Assembly: GCF_024808665.1 (NCBI RefSeq)
Contig: NZ_JANUBZ010000001.1
Location: 310,001 to 374,000, forward strand
Length of the DNA stretch: 64,000 bases
Direction: 5' to 3'
Source: Mucilaginibacter empetricola
GTDB taxonomy: Bacteria; Bacteroidota; Bacteroidia; Sphingobacteriales; Sphingobacteriaceae
The notes under the pieces are model-generated. The model saw nothing but the letters and a program-made list of their open reading frames with translations. It had not been told where the DNA came from and ran no database searches. This document shows positions 17,828 through 26,486 of the stretch, one piece after another (position 1 is the stretch's first letter; each line of letters begins with the position of its first letter). The position numbers and the translations under genes are program-made.

Positions 17828-18019
17828 TTATGGTTTCTTTTGTGTATTTCTGATTTCCTTAAGGATCCTTACCTTAAGATACACAAAGATAGCTATAATT
17901 AATGCCGCACTTACAATATATCCGTAATGGTGCTGCACTATACCATATTGATACGCAACAATAATACACAGAATAATACCTACCGTATAAAAGGTATTTA
18001 AAAAAAGCTTTACTGCCAT
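17828..18019 (-). CDS. Small two-helix membrane protein
   Basis: A 63-residue protein with two hydrophobic helices (about 8-26 and 33-50) and a basic tail (KVRILKEIRNTQKKP), which would place the C-terminus in the cytoplasm. I cannot name a function. It lies between the rhodanese gene (3 nt away) and the prohibitin-like gene (12 nt away), so the three form a minus-strand operon. The tight spacing supports it being a real gene. Confidence 0.7.
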   Translation of the reverse strand: MAVKLFLNTFYTVGIILCIIVAYQYGIVQHHYGYIVSAALIIAIFVYLKVRILKEIRNTQKKP

Positions 18020-18022
18020 GGC

Positions 18023-18337
18023 TTAGTATACGTTAAGAGTAGGATCAATTTCTGCAGCCCAGGCCAAAATACCTCCTCTAAGGTTAGTTAAATTGGTAAA
18101 GCCTTGCTGCTCCAACTGCATTATAGCTGCGGCGCTGCGTTTGCCGCTGCGGCACATTACTACAACCGGTTTAGTTTTATCAACTTTTTCTACCTCAATT
18201 AAAATACCGCCCAGTGGGATAAGCGTTCCACCCAGGTTTGACATTTCATATTCAAAATCTTCCCTAACATCAATCAGTTGAAAATCTTCGCCTTTGTCTA
18301 ATTTTTCTTTTAGTTCCTGTACGCTAATTTCTTTCAT
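18023..18337 (-). CDS. Single-domain rhodanese-like protein
   Basis: Cytosolic sulfurtransferase-like domain protein, about 104 residues. The active-site loop MCRSGKRS carries the catalytic Cys62 and fits the short CxxGxR/S form found in GlpE- and PspE-like rhodaneses. The N-terminal half has the usual ELKEKLDKGEDFQLIDVREDFEYE (Asp-Val-Arg-Glu) motif. A second ATG lies 6 nt upstream (18343); the start at 18337 gives the common MKEIS opening. First gene of a three-gene operon. Confidence 0.9.
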   Translation of the reverse strand: MKEISVQELKEKLDKGEDFQLIDVREDFEYEMSNLGGTLIPLGGILIEVEKVDKTKPVVVMCRSGKRSAAAIMQLEQQGFTNLTNLRGGILAWAAEIDPTLNVY

Positions 18338-18456
18338 GTACAAATATAATATTTTTCAAAGGTAGAGTTATCATACAAATATTTAAGTCTCTTTTTTGTA
18401 ACAATCAAAGCCTAAGTGCGTTTATATTATGTTCGCAAAATTGAAGATAGATATTG

Positions 18457-19575
18457 ATGAAGAAAATCACCCGTTTTTTTTGGTTCTGTTCTGGTGCACA
18501 CGTAGGCACATTAAAAAAATATCCTTTAGAGCATAATAAATATGTAGGTATTGGAGCTACCATATTTTTCACCGCGCTGTTTGCATCGTTATCCGGCGGC
18601 TATGCCATGTATTTTGTTTTTAGCGGTAATGATTTCGCAGTATTTTTTGCCATTTTTTTTGGTTTGATATGGGGAACGGCCATTTTTAATATGGACCGCT
18701 ACATCGTATCGAGTATTGATAAGCAGGGAACCACCAATCAGCAGATATTACAGGCATCGCCACGTATATTATTGGCCATTATGATAGGTATTGTAATATC
18801 GCGACCGCTGGAGCTAAAAATATTTGATAAAGAAATTCGCCAGAAATTAAAAACATCCTACTTAAAAGGACAGCACCGTAAAATTGATACGCTGCAAAAA
18901 ACGTACGGTGAAAAATACTCCACGGAACTTGGCAAAAACCTTGATCTGAAAAAGGAAAAAGACTCGCTCGAAAAAGACATTAACCGCTCGCGTTATGAGC
19001 TAAACCAGGAAGTTTTTGGCGATAAAACCAACCAAACATCGGGCATTGTAGGATATGGCACCTATGCCAAACAGAAACAGGATGTATTACAGGAAAAAGA
19101 AAACCGCCTAAAAACGGTTACTGATGATGAGGATAAAATGGACCAATACCTGGCTGCCCGTAAAGATTATGAAGGTTTAAACAGTATTCGTCTTTTTAGC
19201 GACCATCAACTGGATAGTCTGGCGAATGTGGCCGGTTTTTCTGACCGTAACTGGGCATTGGGGCAATTGTCATACAATGAAAACGGCACCCGCGATCTGG
19301 ACACCTATCTGGCTGAATCATTTATCAGTTACCTGTTTATTTTGTTTGAATGTTTACCAGTATTTGTAAAACTGATGTCGCCAAAAGGTCCATATGATGT
19401 TGCCGTAGGTAAATTATCAGAAGCCGACGTGCATTACGCTGAACGGGATAAGGAACGGAACATAACTGTAACCGACAGCGTTTATGATCACCACGTAGGC
19501 AGCGAAATTGAAAAACAAAAAAAGATCATCACCACACAATCGGACTACGACCTGGAACGGCACAGCTACGATTAA
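18457..19575 (+). CDS. DUF4407 membrane protein
   Basis: Predicted inner-membrane protein of unknown function, 372 residues from the ATG at 18457 (a TTG just before it is rejected). Three hydrophobic helices lie in the first 115 residues (IGATIFFTALFASLSGGYAMYFVF, FAVFFAIFFGLIWGTAIFNMDRYIV, ILLAIMIGIVISRPLELKIF). A long charged coiled-coil region follows (about 125-270), then a fourth helix (about 288-308) and a hydrophilic tail. The MDRYIVSS and RPLELKIFDKEI motifs are typical of DUF4407. Confidence 0.85.
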   Translation: MKKITRFFWFCSGAHVGTLKKYPLEHNKYVGIGATIFFTALFASLSGGYAMYFVFSGNDFAVFFAIFFGLIWGTAIFNMDRYIVSSIDKQGTTNQQILQASPRILLAIMIGIVISRPLELKIFDKEIRQKLKTSYLKGQHRKIDTLQKTYGEKYSTELGKNLDLKKEKDSLEKDINRSRYELNQEVFGDKTNQTSGIVGYGTYAKQKQDVLQEKENRLKTVTDDEDKMDQYLAARKDYEGLNSIRLFSDHQLDSLANVAGFSDRNWALGQLSYNENGTRDLDTYLAESFISYLFILFECLPVFVKLMSPKGPYDVAVGKLSEADVHYAERDKERNITVTDSVYDHHVGSEIEKQKKIITTQSDYDLERHSYD

Positions 19576-19733
19576 ACTTGAAATGCGGAATAATTTTAAT
19601 GCGGAGTGCGAAATGTCAAATGCGGAATGAAGATGAAAGTAAAAATTCTGCAATCGACATTCCGACTTCCGCACTTCCCTTCGGTCTTTACCTTAAAAAG
19701 ATTATCTTAGCAAATCAACCCCACAATTGCCAA
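19576..19733. repeat. Palindromic word repeat (ATGCGGAA / TTCCGCAC type)
   Basis: Left part has repeated ATGCGGA-type words; the right part has their complements (GACATTCCGAC, TTCCGCAC). The shared segment GCAATCGACATTCCGA recurs at 32431-32446, so this is a dispersed repeat between two genes. An apparent N-terminal extension of the downstream peptidase is only this repeat read through. Confidence 0.6.
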
Positions 19734-21848
19734 ATGAAATATTTTACCTGTTTATCAGCAGCTGTATTTATTTGCGGCTTTGCACATGCACAACAAATGA
19801 ACACCCCCAAATTAGCTTATCCCTCAACCAAAAAGGTTGATACCGTTAACACTTATTTCGGCACAACAGTGCCTGACCCTTACCGCTGGCTGGAAGATGA
19901 TCGCGCCGACGACACCAAAGAATGGGTAAAGGAAGAAAATAAAGTTACCCACGATTATCTTTCCCAAATTCCTTACCGCGATGCTTTGCACAAGCGTTTG
20001 GAGCAATTATGGAATTACGAAAAGTATAGCGCACCGTTTAAAGAAGGCAAATACACCTATTTTTATAAAAACGACGGTCTGCAAAGTCAGGCGGTTTTAT
20101 GGAGACAAGAAGGTGATGGAACGCCAGAAATATTCCTCGATCCTAATAAATTCTCAACTGACGGTACCACTTCATTACAGGGTATCAACTTTACAAAGGA
20201 TGGCAGCATGGCGGCTTACCAGCTATCAGAAGGTGGCAGCGATTGGCGCAAAGTTATCGTCATAAAAACAGCTGACAAGAGCATAGTTGGCGATACGCTA
20301 ACCGATATAAAATTTAGCGGCATAGCCTGGAAGGGTAATGAGGGCTTTTATTATAGCAGTTACGATAAACCCAAAACAGGCTCACAGCTTTCAGGCATGA
20401 CGCAGTTTCACAAACTGTTTTATCATCAGTTAGGCACACCGCAGCATACCGATAAATTAATATTTGGCGGCGAAGAAACTCAACGACGTTATATTGGCGC
20501 TTATTTAACCGAGGATGAACGCTTCCTGGTCATTTCAGCTGCCAACACTACTACAGGCAATGAATTGTATTTGCAGGATTTAAGTCAGCCCGGTAGCTCA
20601 ATTATTAAAGTGGTTGATAATTTCGACAATGAACATAGCGTATTGGATAATGTAGGCAGTAAGCTGTATATCTTAACCAATCTATATTCGCCCAATTTTA
20701 AAATTGTAACAGTTGATGCGGCCGACCCGGCACCTATACACTGGAAAGATCTGATTCCAACAACAACCAACGTTTTATCAGCCTCAACCGGCGGTGGTAA
20801 AATTCTCGCTGAATATTTGAAAGATGCCACCTCATTTGTACAACAATACAATATGGATGGCAAGCTGGAACGTACTATTAACCTGCCATCGGTTGGCTCG
20901 GCAAGCGGCTTCGGCGCCAAAAAAGAGGAAACGGAAACCTATTATACGTTTACCAATTACGTTTATCCGCCAACTATTTTTAAGTATGATATAGCCAGCG
21001 GAACGTCTACGGTTTATAAAAAATCGGGCGTTCAGTTTGATCCTGATCTGTACGAAAGCAAGCAGGTGTTTTATGCCTCAAAAGATGGCACCAAAATACC
21101 CATGATCATTACGTACAAAAAAGGCACCGTATTAAACGGGCATAACCCCACCTTGCTTTATGCCTATGGCGGTTTTGGCATTAGCTTAACACCTGCCTTT
21201 AGCACCAGCAATATTATTTTGCTGGAACACGGCGGTATTTACGCAGTACCCAACCTGCGTGGTGGCGGTGAGTATGGCGAAAAATGGCACAAGGCCGGTA
21301 TAAAAATGAAGAAACAAAATGTATTTGACGACTTTATTGCAGCCGCCGAATATTTAATAAAACATAAATATACTTCAAAAGATTACCTGGCTATATCGGG
21401 CGGCTCCAACGGTGGTTTGCTGATAGGTGCCGTTATGACGCAACGTCCCGATTTATGCAAAGTAGCTTTACCTGCAGTAGGTGTATTGGATATGCTGCGC
21501 TATAACCAGTTTACAGCTGGCGCAGGCTGGAGTTATGATTATGGCACAGCCGAAGATTCAAAAGAGATGTTTGACTATCTGTGCAAATATTCGCCATACC
21601 ATGCTTTAAAGCCAGCCAGCTACCCGGCAACTATGGTTACTACTGCCGATCATGACGACCGCGTGGTACCTGCACACTCGTTTAAATTTGCTGCCCGCTT
21701 ACAGGAGTATCAGCAAGGACCAGCCCCAGTAATTATCCGCATTGAAACAAAGGCGGGTCATGGTGCAGGTCAAAGTACCGAACAGGTAATTAGTGGCCAG
21801 GTAGATAAATGGGCTTTTATGTTCTGGAATATGGGCATTACTTTTTAA
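19734..21848 (+). CDS. Prolyl oligopeptidase family serine peptidase (S9A)
   Basis: Periplasmic peptidase that cleaves short peptides after proline. From the ATG at 19734 the product is 704 residues with a signal peptide (MKYFTCLSAAVFICGFAHAQQ), an N-terminal seven-bladed propeller that gates the active site, starting at YPSTKKVDTVNTYFGTTVPDPYRWLEDD, and a C-terminal hydrolase domain with Ser558 in GGSNGG, Asp641 in DHDDRVVP and His676 in KAGHGAG. All three triad residues are present. Longer frames starting at 19578 run through the upstream repeat and are not used. Confidence 0.95.
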   Translation: MKYFTCLSAAVFICGFAHAQQMNTPKLAYPSTKKVDTVNTYFGTTVPDPYRWLEDDRADDTKEWVKEENKVTHDYLSQIPYRDALHKRLEQLWNYEKYSAPFKEGKYTYFYKNDGLQSQAVLWRQEGDGTPEIFLDPNKFSTDGTTSLQGINFTKDGSMAAYQLSEGGSDWRKVIVIKTADKSIVGDTLTDIKFSGIAWKGNEGFYYSSYDKPKTGSQLSGMTQFHKLFYHQLGTPQHTDKLIFGGEETQRRYIGAYLTEDERFLVISAANTTTGNELYLQDLSQPGSSIIKVVDNFDNEHSVLDNVGSKLYILTNLYSPNFKIVTVDAADPAPIHWKDLIPTTTNVLSASTGGGKILAEYLKDATSFVQQYNMDGKLERTINLPSVGSASGFGAKKEETETYYTFTNYVYPPTIFKYDIASGTSTVYKKSGVQFDPDLYESKQVFYASKDGTKIPMIITYKKGTVLNGHNPTLLYAYGGFGISLTPAFSTSNIILLEHGGIYAVPNLRGGGEYGEKWHKAGIKMKKQNVFDDFIAAAEYLIKHKYTSKDYLAISGGSNGGLLIGAVMTQRPDLCKVALPAVGVLDMLRYNQFTAGAGWSYDYGTAEDSKEMFDYLCKYSPYHALKPASYPATMVTTADHDDRVVPAHSFKFAARLQEYQQGPAPVIIRIETKAGHGAGQSTEQVISGQVDKWAFMFWNMGITF

Positions 21849-21859
21849 CGGCTTTTTTC

Positions 21860-21888
21860 ATAGCGATGGGTTTTAAACCCATCGCTAT
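21860..21888. repeat. Perfect 14-bp palindrome
   Basis: ATAGCGATGGGTTT, one T, then its exact complement. It begins 12 nt after the peptidase stop. There is no T-run directly after it, so it is more like a dispersed palindromic unit than an intrinsic terminator, though it could protect the mRNA end. Confidence 0.65.
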
Positions 21889-21958
21889 AATGGTAAATTT
21901 TTATACCGATTTATCTGATAATTACTATCTTGCCTTCGTAACCAATTCATCCTACAAA

Positions 21959-23095
21959 ATGAGAAAATTCCTGGTAATAATTTCGCTGCTTTTCCCGGTA
22001 GCCATATATGCGCAGCATAAAAAAACAGCTCCGTCAACTTACGATTTACTGATTGGCACTTATACCAAAGGTAAAAGCAAGGGTATTTATGTTTATCGCT
22101 TTTATGTTCAATCGGGCCATATGGCTTTTTTAAATGAAATTGACGGGGTCGATAATCCATCGTACCTTACCGTATCCGACGATAATAAATTTGTCTACGC
22201 CGTTAACGAAATTGGTAAAAACGGCGAGGTAAGCGCGTTTACCTTTGATGCCAAGCAAGGCAAATTGGTTTTCATCAACAAACAGTCATCCGGCGGTGCT
22301 GACCCTTGCTATATATCGGAAGATAAAGATTCAAAAAATGTATTTATTGCTAACTACAGCAGCGGTACTTTAGCTGTTTTGCCTGTAAAGGCTGATGGAT
22401 CGCTGGGTGCGCCATCTCAGTTAGTTCAGGATGAGGGCCACGGTGTAAACAAAGACAGACAGGAAGGTCCGCACGTGCATATTGCTCAGTTATCGCCCGA
22501 TGAAAAATATCTTTTATACAGTGATTTAGGAACTGATAAGTTGAATATAATGCGCTATCATGCCTCCCATCCGCAGCCATTATCACCGGCTTCACCTGCT
22601 TTTGTAAGCGTGAAAGATGGCGAGGGCCCACGTCACATTGTATTTTCAAATGATAAAAAACACGTTTACCTGATTACCGAAATGGGTTCGGCAGTACATG
22701 CATTTGATTACGATAATGGTAAATTAAAAGAAACCCAATCTGTTACCTTGCTTGCCGACGGTTTTAAAGGACAAACCGCGGGTGCAGCCATTCATATTTC
22801 GCCGGATGGAAAATTTCTATACGCATCAAACCGTTTAGAAACTAACGAAATCAGTGTATTTGCTATAGACCAGGAAACCGGTGCATTAACATTTGTTCAA
22901 CGCACATCAACTGCCGGCAAAAATCCACGTGATTTTGCTATCGACCCATCTGGCAGCTTTTTGGTGGTAGCCAACCAGGACAGCGACAGTATTTTTGTTT
23001 TCAAAATTGATAAAAACTCAGGTAGGATCTACAGAATCTCCACAGCGATTGAAATAGGTAATCCGGTTTGCCTGAAGTTTACTGCTGCTGAATAA
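21959..23095 (+). CDS. Exported lactonase family protein (6-phosphogluconolactonase-like propeller)
   Basis: Seven-bladed beta-propeller of the YkgB/Pgl type. Cytosolic relatives hydrolyse 6-phosphogluconolactone, but this one has a signal peptide (MRKFLVIISLLFPVAIYAQ), so a periplasmic lactone is more likely. From the ATG at 21959 it has 378 residues. Features: LLIGTYTKGKSKGIYVYRF at the start, EGPHVHIAQLSPDEKYLLYSDLGTDKLNIM, GEGPRHIVFSNDKKHVYLITE, and SPDGKFLYASNRLETNEISVF. A longer frame from 21809 is excluded because it overlaps the preceding gene and palindrome. Confidence 0.9.
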   Translation: MRKFLVIISLLFPVAIYAQHKKTAPSTYDLLIGTYTKGKSKGIYVYRFYVQSGHMAFLNEIDGVDNPSYLTVSDDNKFVYAVNEIGKNGEVSAFTFDAKQGKLVFINKQSSGGADPCYISEDKDSKNVFIANYSSGTLAVLPVKADGSLGAPSQLVQDEGHGVNKDRQEGPHVHIAQLSPDEKYLLYSDLGTDKLNIMRYHASHPQPLSPASPAFVSVKDGEGPRHIVFSNDKKHVYLITEMGSAVHAFDYDNGKLKETQSVTLLADGFKGQTAGAAIHISPDGKFLYASNRLETNEISVFAIDQETGALTFVQRTSTAGKNPRDFAIDPSGSFLVVANQDSDSIFVFKIDKNSGRIYRISTAIEIGNPVCLKFTAAE

Positions 23096-23118
23096 ATTGA
23101 TTGAAGTTATTAATGTAC

Positions 23119-23156
23119 AAAGCCAAAAGTGACAAACCGCTTTTGGCTTTGTTTAT
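23119..23156 (+). terminator. Intrinsic terminator after the lactonase gene
   Basis: An 11-bp stem AAAGCCAAAAG/CTTTTGGCTTT with a T-rich tail, 24 nt after the stop. Confidence 0.75.
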
Positions 23157-23191
23157 TTAGAGGGATTAACTTGAAATGGCATTATTATCCA

Positions 23192-23407
23192 TTAAGTATT
23201 GTCCCATTCCTTACGCATTGTTTGGGTGTGCTTGTTGAAATCGAGCGCTTCTTCGTTGGTGAATACACCTCTGTATTTATCGGAAAGCTTGCTTTTAGGA
23301 CGTGTGATATTTTCTTTTAAAACCTTAATTAAATGCAGTTCTTCCAACTCATGTAAAAGCCCTATTGCTTTTTCATGAGTAAGTTGTATCAGCATTGTAT
23401 TTTCCAT
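23192..23407 (-). CDS. Small antitoxin-like protein, no partner seen
   Basis: A 71-residue hydrophilic protein (MENTMLIQLTHEKAIGLLHELEELHLIKVLKEN...LSDKYRGVFTNEEALDFNKHTQTMRKEWDN). The pattern of a short beta strand, an amphipathic LLHELEELHLI helix and a charged tail containing KYRG resembles small Bacteroidota proteins often paired with PIN- or RelE-type toxins. No toxin gene is adjacent here: bshA lies downstream on the same strand and the other side is a terminator. The start may be at the internal Met5. Identity as an antitoxin is inference. Confidence 0.6.
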   Translation of the reverse strand: MENTMLIQLTHEKAIGLLHELEELHLIKVLKENITRPKSKLSDKYRGVFTNEEALDFNKHTQTMRKEWDNT

Positions 23408-23485
23408 CAGTTTTAAAATGAGTCTTTAACAAAAAAGACCTTTTATTTAATGAATACTAAAAAAATAATCAGCCATTAAAAATCA

Positions 23486-24628
23486 CTAAACCGCTTTTTC
23501 CTTGCAACGTTCTATTACCTCAATATAATAGCTTTCATAAATGGGTAATATATTAGCCAAATCAAATTCTTTGGCGCGGGCAAGGGCATTTTCTTTAAAT
23601 TGTTGCAACCGGGCTTCATCTTCTAAAATAAAGATCGCTTTTTCGGCCATTCCGTCAACGTCGCCAACATCTTTCAAAAACCCAGTTACACCATCTACAT
23701 TTAATTCCGGCAAGCCACCGGCATTTGTACTGATTACAGGCACCTTGCAAGCCATTGCCTCTAAAGCCGCCAAACCAAAGCTTTCTGATTCTGATGGCAT
23801 CAAGAACAGGTCAGATACAGATAATATTTCTTCAATAGCATCCTGCTTACCCAAAAAGCGCACGTTTTCCCAAACGTCCAGATCGCGGCATAACTGCTCG
23901 CAGTAAGAACGCTCGCCGCCATCGCCCACCATTAATAATTTTGAGGGTATGGTTTTAACCAGTTGAGCAAATATCTTTACTACATCCTGCGTACGTTTTA
24001 CCTTGCGGAAGTTGGAGGTATGCACTATTATCTTTTCGCCAAAGGGTGCTATGGCCTTTTTAAAATGATCCTTAGCTTTCAGGTTAAACCGGGTGAGATC
24101 AATAAAATTCGGAATAACCCTGATATCATTTTCTATCTCGAAAAAGTTGTAAGTATCGTTCCGCAAATGCTCTGATACCGCAGTAACCCCGTCAGATTTA
24201 TTAATAGAGAAAGTAACTACCGGTTTAAAAGTACGATCGCGACCAACCAGCGTAATATCGGTACCATGCAGCGTGGTAACCACAGGTATATAAATACCAT
24301 AAGTCAGCAATATTTGCTTAGCCATAAACGCAGCAGAAGCATGCGGTATAGCATAATGCACGTGCAAAACATCCAGTTTTTCAAACCTTACCACATCAAC
24401 CAGTCGGCTGGCCAGTGCCAGTTCATAGGGCGGAAAATCAAACAGCGGATAGTTAGAGACCGATACCTCGTGATAAAACAGGTTTTCGGAAAAAAGATCC
24501 AAACGGGCGGGCTGGTTATAGGTCACAAAATGTACCTGGTGCCCGCGGTCGGCCAGGGCTTTGCCCAGTTCAGTTGCAACAACGCCGCTGCCACCAAAAG
24601 TAGGGTAACAAACTATTCCGATCTTCAT
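23486..24628 (-). CDS. bshA: N-acetyl-alpha-D-glucosaminyl L-malate synthase
   Basis: First enzyme of bacillithiol synthesis: joins UDP-GlcNAc to L-malate. The 380-residue GT4-type (GT-B fold) protein starts MKIGIVCYPTFGGSGVVATELGKALADRGHQVHFVTYNQPARL, a hallmark of BshA, and its C-terminal donor site has ESFGLAALEAMACKVPVISTNAGGLPE. Length and opening match BshA of Bacillota and Bacteroidota. Other bsh genes are not in the window, as is common because they are scattered. Confidence 0.93.
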   Translation of the reverse strand: MKIGIVCYPTFGGSGVVATELGKALADRGHQVHFVTYNQPARLDLFSENLFYHEVSVSNYPLFDFPPYELALASRLVDVVRFEKLDVLHVHYAIPHASAAFMAKQILLTYGIYIPVVTTLHGTDITLVGRDRTFKPVVTFSINKSDGVTAVSEHLRNDTYNFFEIENDIRVIPNFIDLTRFNLKAKDHFKKAIAPFGEKIIVHTSNFRKVKRTQDVVKIFAQLVKTIPSKLLMVGDGGERSYCEQLCRDLDVWENVRFLGKQDAIEEILSVSDLFLMPSESESFGLAALEAMACKVPVISTNAGGLPELNVDGVTGFLKDVGDVDGMAEKAIFILEDEARLQQFKENALARAKEFDLANILPIYESYYIEVIERCKEKAV

Positions 24629-24862
24629 TTATAGCGATTATTAAAATTGAGAATGAAACCTCAAGGCGTCTCTCACGCGCCCCAATTGTGTTTAAGTTTC
24701 ATCGCTACAAGTTTAACAGCAATTTATGGCAATAGTGTTAAACATATGTAAAATGATTGATGGCTTTTAACAATTTATCAATTTTCATTACCATTGCAAC
24801 TACTTAAACAGTAGATACTTACAGGTAAACTATTTAAATTTATTAAATTGCATTGAAATAGT

Positions 24863-24870
24863 TAGTTTTG
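24863..24870 (+). promoter_or_regulatory. Candidate -7 element of the fatty-acid-like operon
   Basis: TAGTTTTG matches TAnnTTTG and ends 12 nt before the ATG of the first gene. If used, the transcript would start after the in-frame TTG at 24868, favouring the ATG at 24883. The -33 box is weak. Confidence 0.35.
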
Positions 24871-24882
24871 AACATCGCCCTG

Positions 24883-25608
24883 ATGGAAAAAAAAAAGGTA
24901 TTAATAACCGGTGCCAGTAAAGGTTTAGGCCTGGCCATTTCGAAAAAGTTATCTTCAACTTATGAACTCATATTGCACGCCTCAAAAGAAGAGAGTTTTA
25001 CCTCTGTTGAGCCGGGCAGCCATTTGTTATGTGCCGATTTTTCGGACCCAGAACAATTGGCTAACTTCTGCAAGCAACTAAAAAAGCAACACGGCGAAAC
25101 GCTTTATGCAGTAATCAACAATGCCGGGGTTACTTTTGATAAACCCCTAAATTTTCAGCCAGAGCGCGAGATTGATGCTATGCTGAACGTGAATCTGCGT
25201 GCCCCCATCATGATCTGCAAAACCGCCATGAAGATTTTTGGTTTATATGGTCGTGGTGTAATCATTAATATAAGTTCTGTAGTTGGCGAAAGCGGTAATG
25301 CTTTTCAATCCGTTTATGCTGCAACCAAGGCTGGTCTTACGGCCCTTACCCGGTCATTAGCGCAGGAAGCTGCTGCATTGAACGAAAGCGACCATAATAT
25401 CAGGGTGCTCAGCGTATCGCCGGGCTTTATAGAGACCGATATGACGGCAGGCATTCCCGAAGCTATAAAAGAGAAATATTTGCATATGATACCCGCGAAA
25501 CGTTTTGGCAAGGTTGATGATATTGCTGATGCGGTAGAATTTCTGCTATCAGACAAAGCTTCTTATATCAACGGAACAAATATTCATATCAATGGTGGTT
25601 TAATATGA
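24883..25608 (+). CDS. SDR oxidoreductase, FabG-like 3-oxoacyl-ACP reductase
   Basis: NAD(P)H-dependent reductase that probably reduces a beta-ketoacyl-ACP to the beta-hydroxyacyl form. The 241 residues show the TGASKGLGLAIS dinucleotide motif at 9-20, NNAGVT, and the catalytic Ser (INISS), Tyr145 and Lys149 (YAATK). The C-terminus keeps GFIETDM and the usual INGTNIHINGGL end. The stop overlaps the start of the dehydratase-like gene by 4 nt (ATGA), so the two are translationally coupled. First gene of an eight-gene operon; substrate chain unknown. Confidence 0.9.
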   Translation: MEKKKVLITGASKGLGLAISKKLSSTYELILHASKEESFTSVEPGSHLLCADFSDPEQLANFCKQLKKQHGETLYAVINNAGVTFDKPLNFQPEREIDAMLNVNLRAPIMICKTAMKIFGLYGRGVIINISSVVGESGNAFQSVYAATKAGLTALTRSLAQEAAALNESDHNIRVLSVSPGFIETDMTAGIPEAIKEKYLHMIPAKRFGKVDDIADAVEFLLSDKASYINGTNIHINGGLI

Positions 25609-26198
25609 TAACTGATAGAGCAACCTATTTAGATATTATTCAAAATGGCACCCTGGTGGGTGTAGATCCTGAGCAGATGCTGCTGCATGGCCCAACAAAA
25701 AGGTATGTAGATAAATATCTGTGGCATTCTCCCAATAAAGGTATTGTTACGCGTTATGCGCCAACAGAAAGAGATGTGGAAGATCACTTCGGCATTTTCA
25801 GAGGGGTTGACCAGGTAGAGGCTTTTGCACAGGCCAGTACGGTATCATGCGCTACCTTTTTGGAGTGCCGTAAACTAAATTGTACCCCGGCCGAACTGAA
25901 GGATATGTTTATCCCCGCCTTTATCAGCATAGGCAATGTAAACTTTTATAACTACCTGGAGTATGGCGACACTTTTGTTTGCCTGGGAAATATAACCTTT
26001 TTTAAGTGGCGGCAAATGGCTTGCAGCGGCCGCATTTACAAAATACCCAGAGGCTTTGACGTTGATGATTATTTTAGTGATTTTACAGAAGAAAGACTAT
26101 TAAAGTATGATATTAGCAAAGATTTTATCCAGGTAGCCGAACTGTTTGACATTACAGGACGTGCCATAAAAATTGAACTCTTTAAAAAACCCGAATAA
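25605..26198 (+). CDS. FabZ-like hotdog dehydratase
   Basis: Hotdog-fold protein likely dehydrating beta-hydroxyacyl-ACP. The 197 residues contain DHFGIFRGVDQVEAFAQAS (60-78), the counterpart of the FabZ motif HFPGxPxxPGVLQLEALAQ, with His61 as catalytic base and Glu72 as the acid. The segment between them is three residues shorter than in FabZ, and the protein has extra N- and C-terminal parts (FabZ has about 150 residues). It starts within the stop of the reductase gene. The shortened active-site loop suggests a substrate different from housekeeping fatty acids. Confidence 0.8.
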   Translation: MITDRATYLDIIQNGTLVGVDPEQMLLHGPTKRYVDKYLWHSPNKGIVTRYAPTERDVEDHFGIFRGVDQVEAFAQASTVSCATFLECRKLNCTPAELKDMFIPAFISIGNVNFYNYLEYGDTFVCLGNITFFKWRQMACSGRIYKIPRGFDVDDYFSDFTEERLLKYDISKDFIQVAELFDITGRAIKIELFKKPE

Positions 26199-26208
26199 CA
26201 CTACTACA

Positions 26209-26475
26209 ATGGAAAGACAAGAAATACTTGATGGTTTACTAGAAGTATTAAAAACGATAAGAACGATTGACCCGGCAAGATTGGTTGGCGTAACCGAAGA
26301 AACAGACTTTTTAACAGATCTGAGCACACCATCAACCGAGCTGATTAATATTGCTGCAAAGGTGGAGCACAAATTTGATATTGAGTTTGATGATGATGAT
26401 ATTGATCACATGGGTTCAAAGGTAAAAGACATTATCGACCTGATCATAATGGTTAAGGCTCGTGGCGAAAACTAA
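26209..26475 (+). CDS. Acyl carrier protein with altered attachment motif
   Basis: Small acidic four-helix carrier, 88 residues from the ATG at 26209. By alignment with E. coli AcpP (FVEDLGADSLDTVEL) the segment FLTDLSTPSTELINI places Ser42 at the phosphopantetheine site, but the near-universal DSL reads PST. The rest (AAKVEHKFDIEFDDDDIDHMGSKVKDIIDLI) fits an ACP helix II-III. It lies 10 nt after the dehydratase and 11 nt before the ketosynthase. A dedicated phosphopantetheinyl transferase is encoded in the same operon, which may be matched to this unusual carrier. Confidence 0.82.
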   Translation: MERQEILDGLLEVLKTIRTIDPARLVGVTEETDFLTDLSTPSTELINIAAKVEHKFDIEFDDDDIDHMGSKVKDIIDLIIMVKARGEN

Positions 26476-26486
26476 TAATTGATGTT

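Noticed and set aside
23541..24634. Several frames antisense to bshA (up to 122 codons)
   Set aside because: bshA is unambiguous; the antisense frames show no domain.
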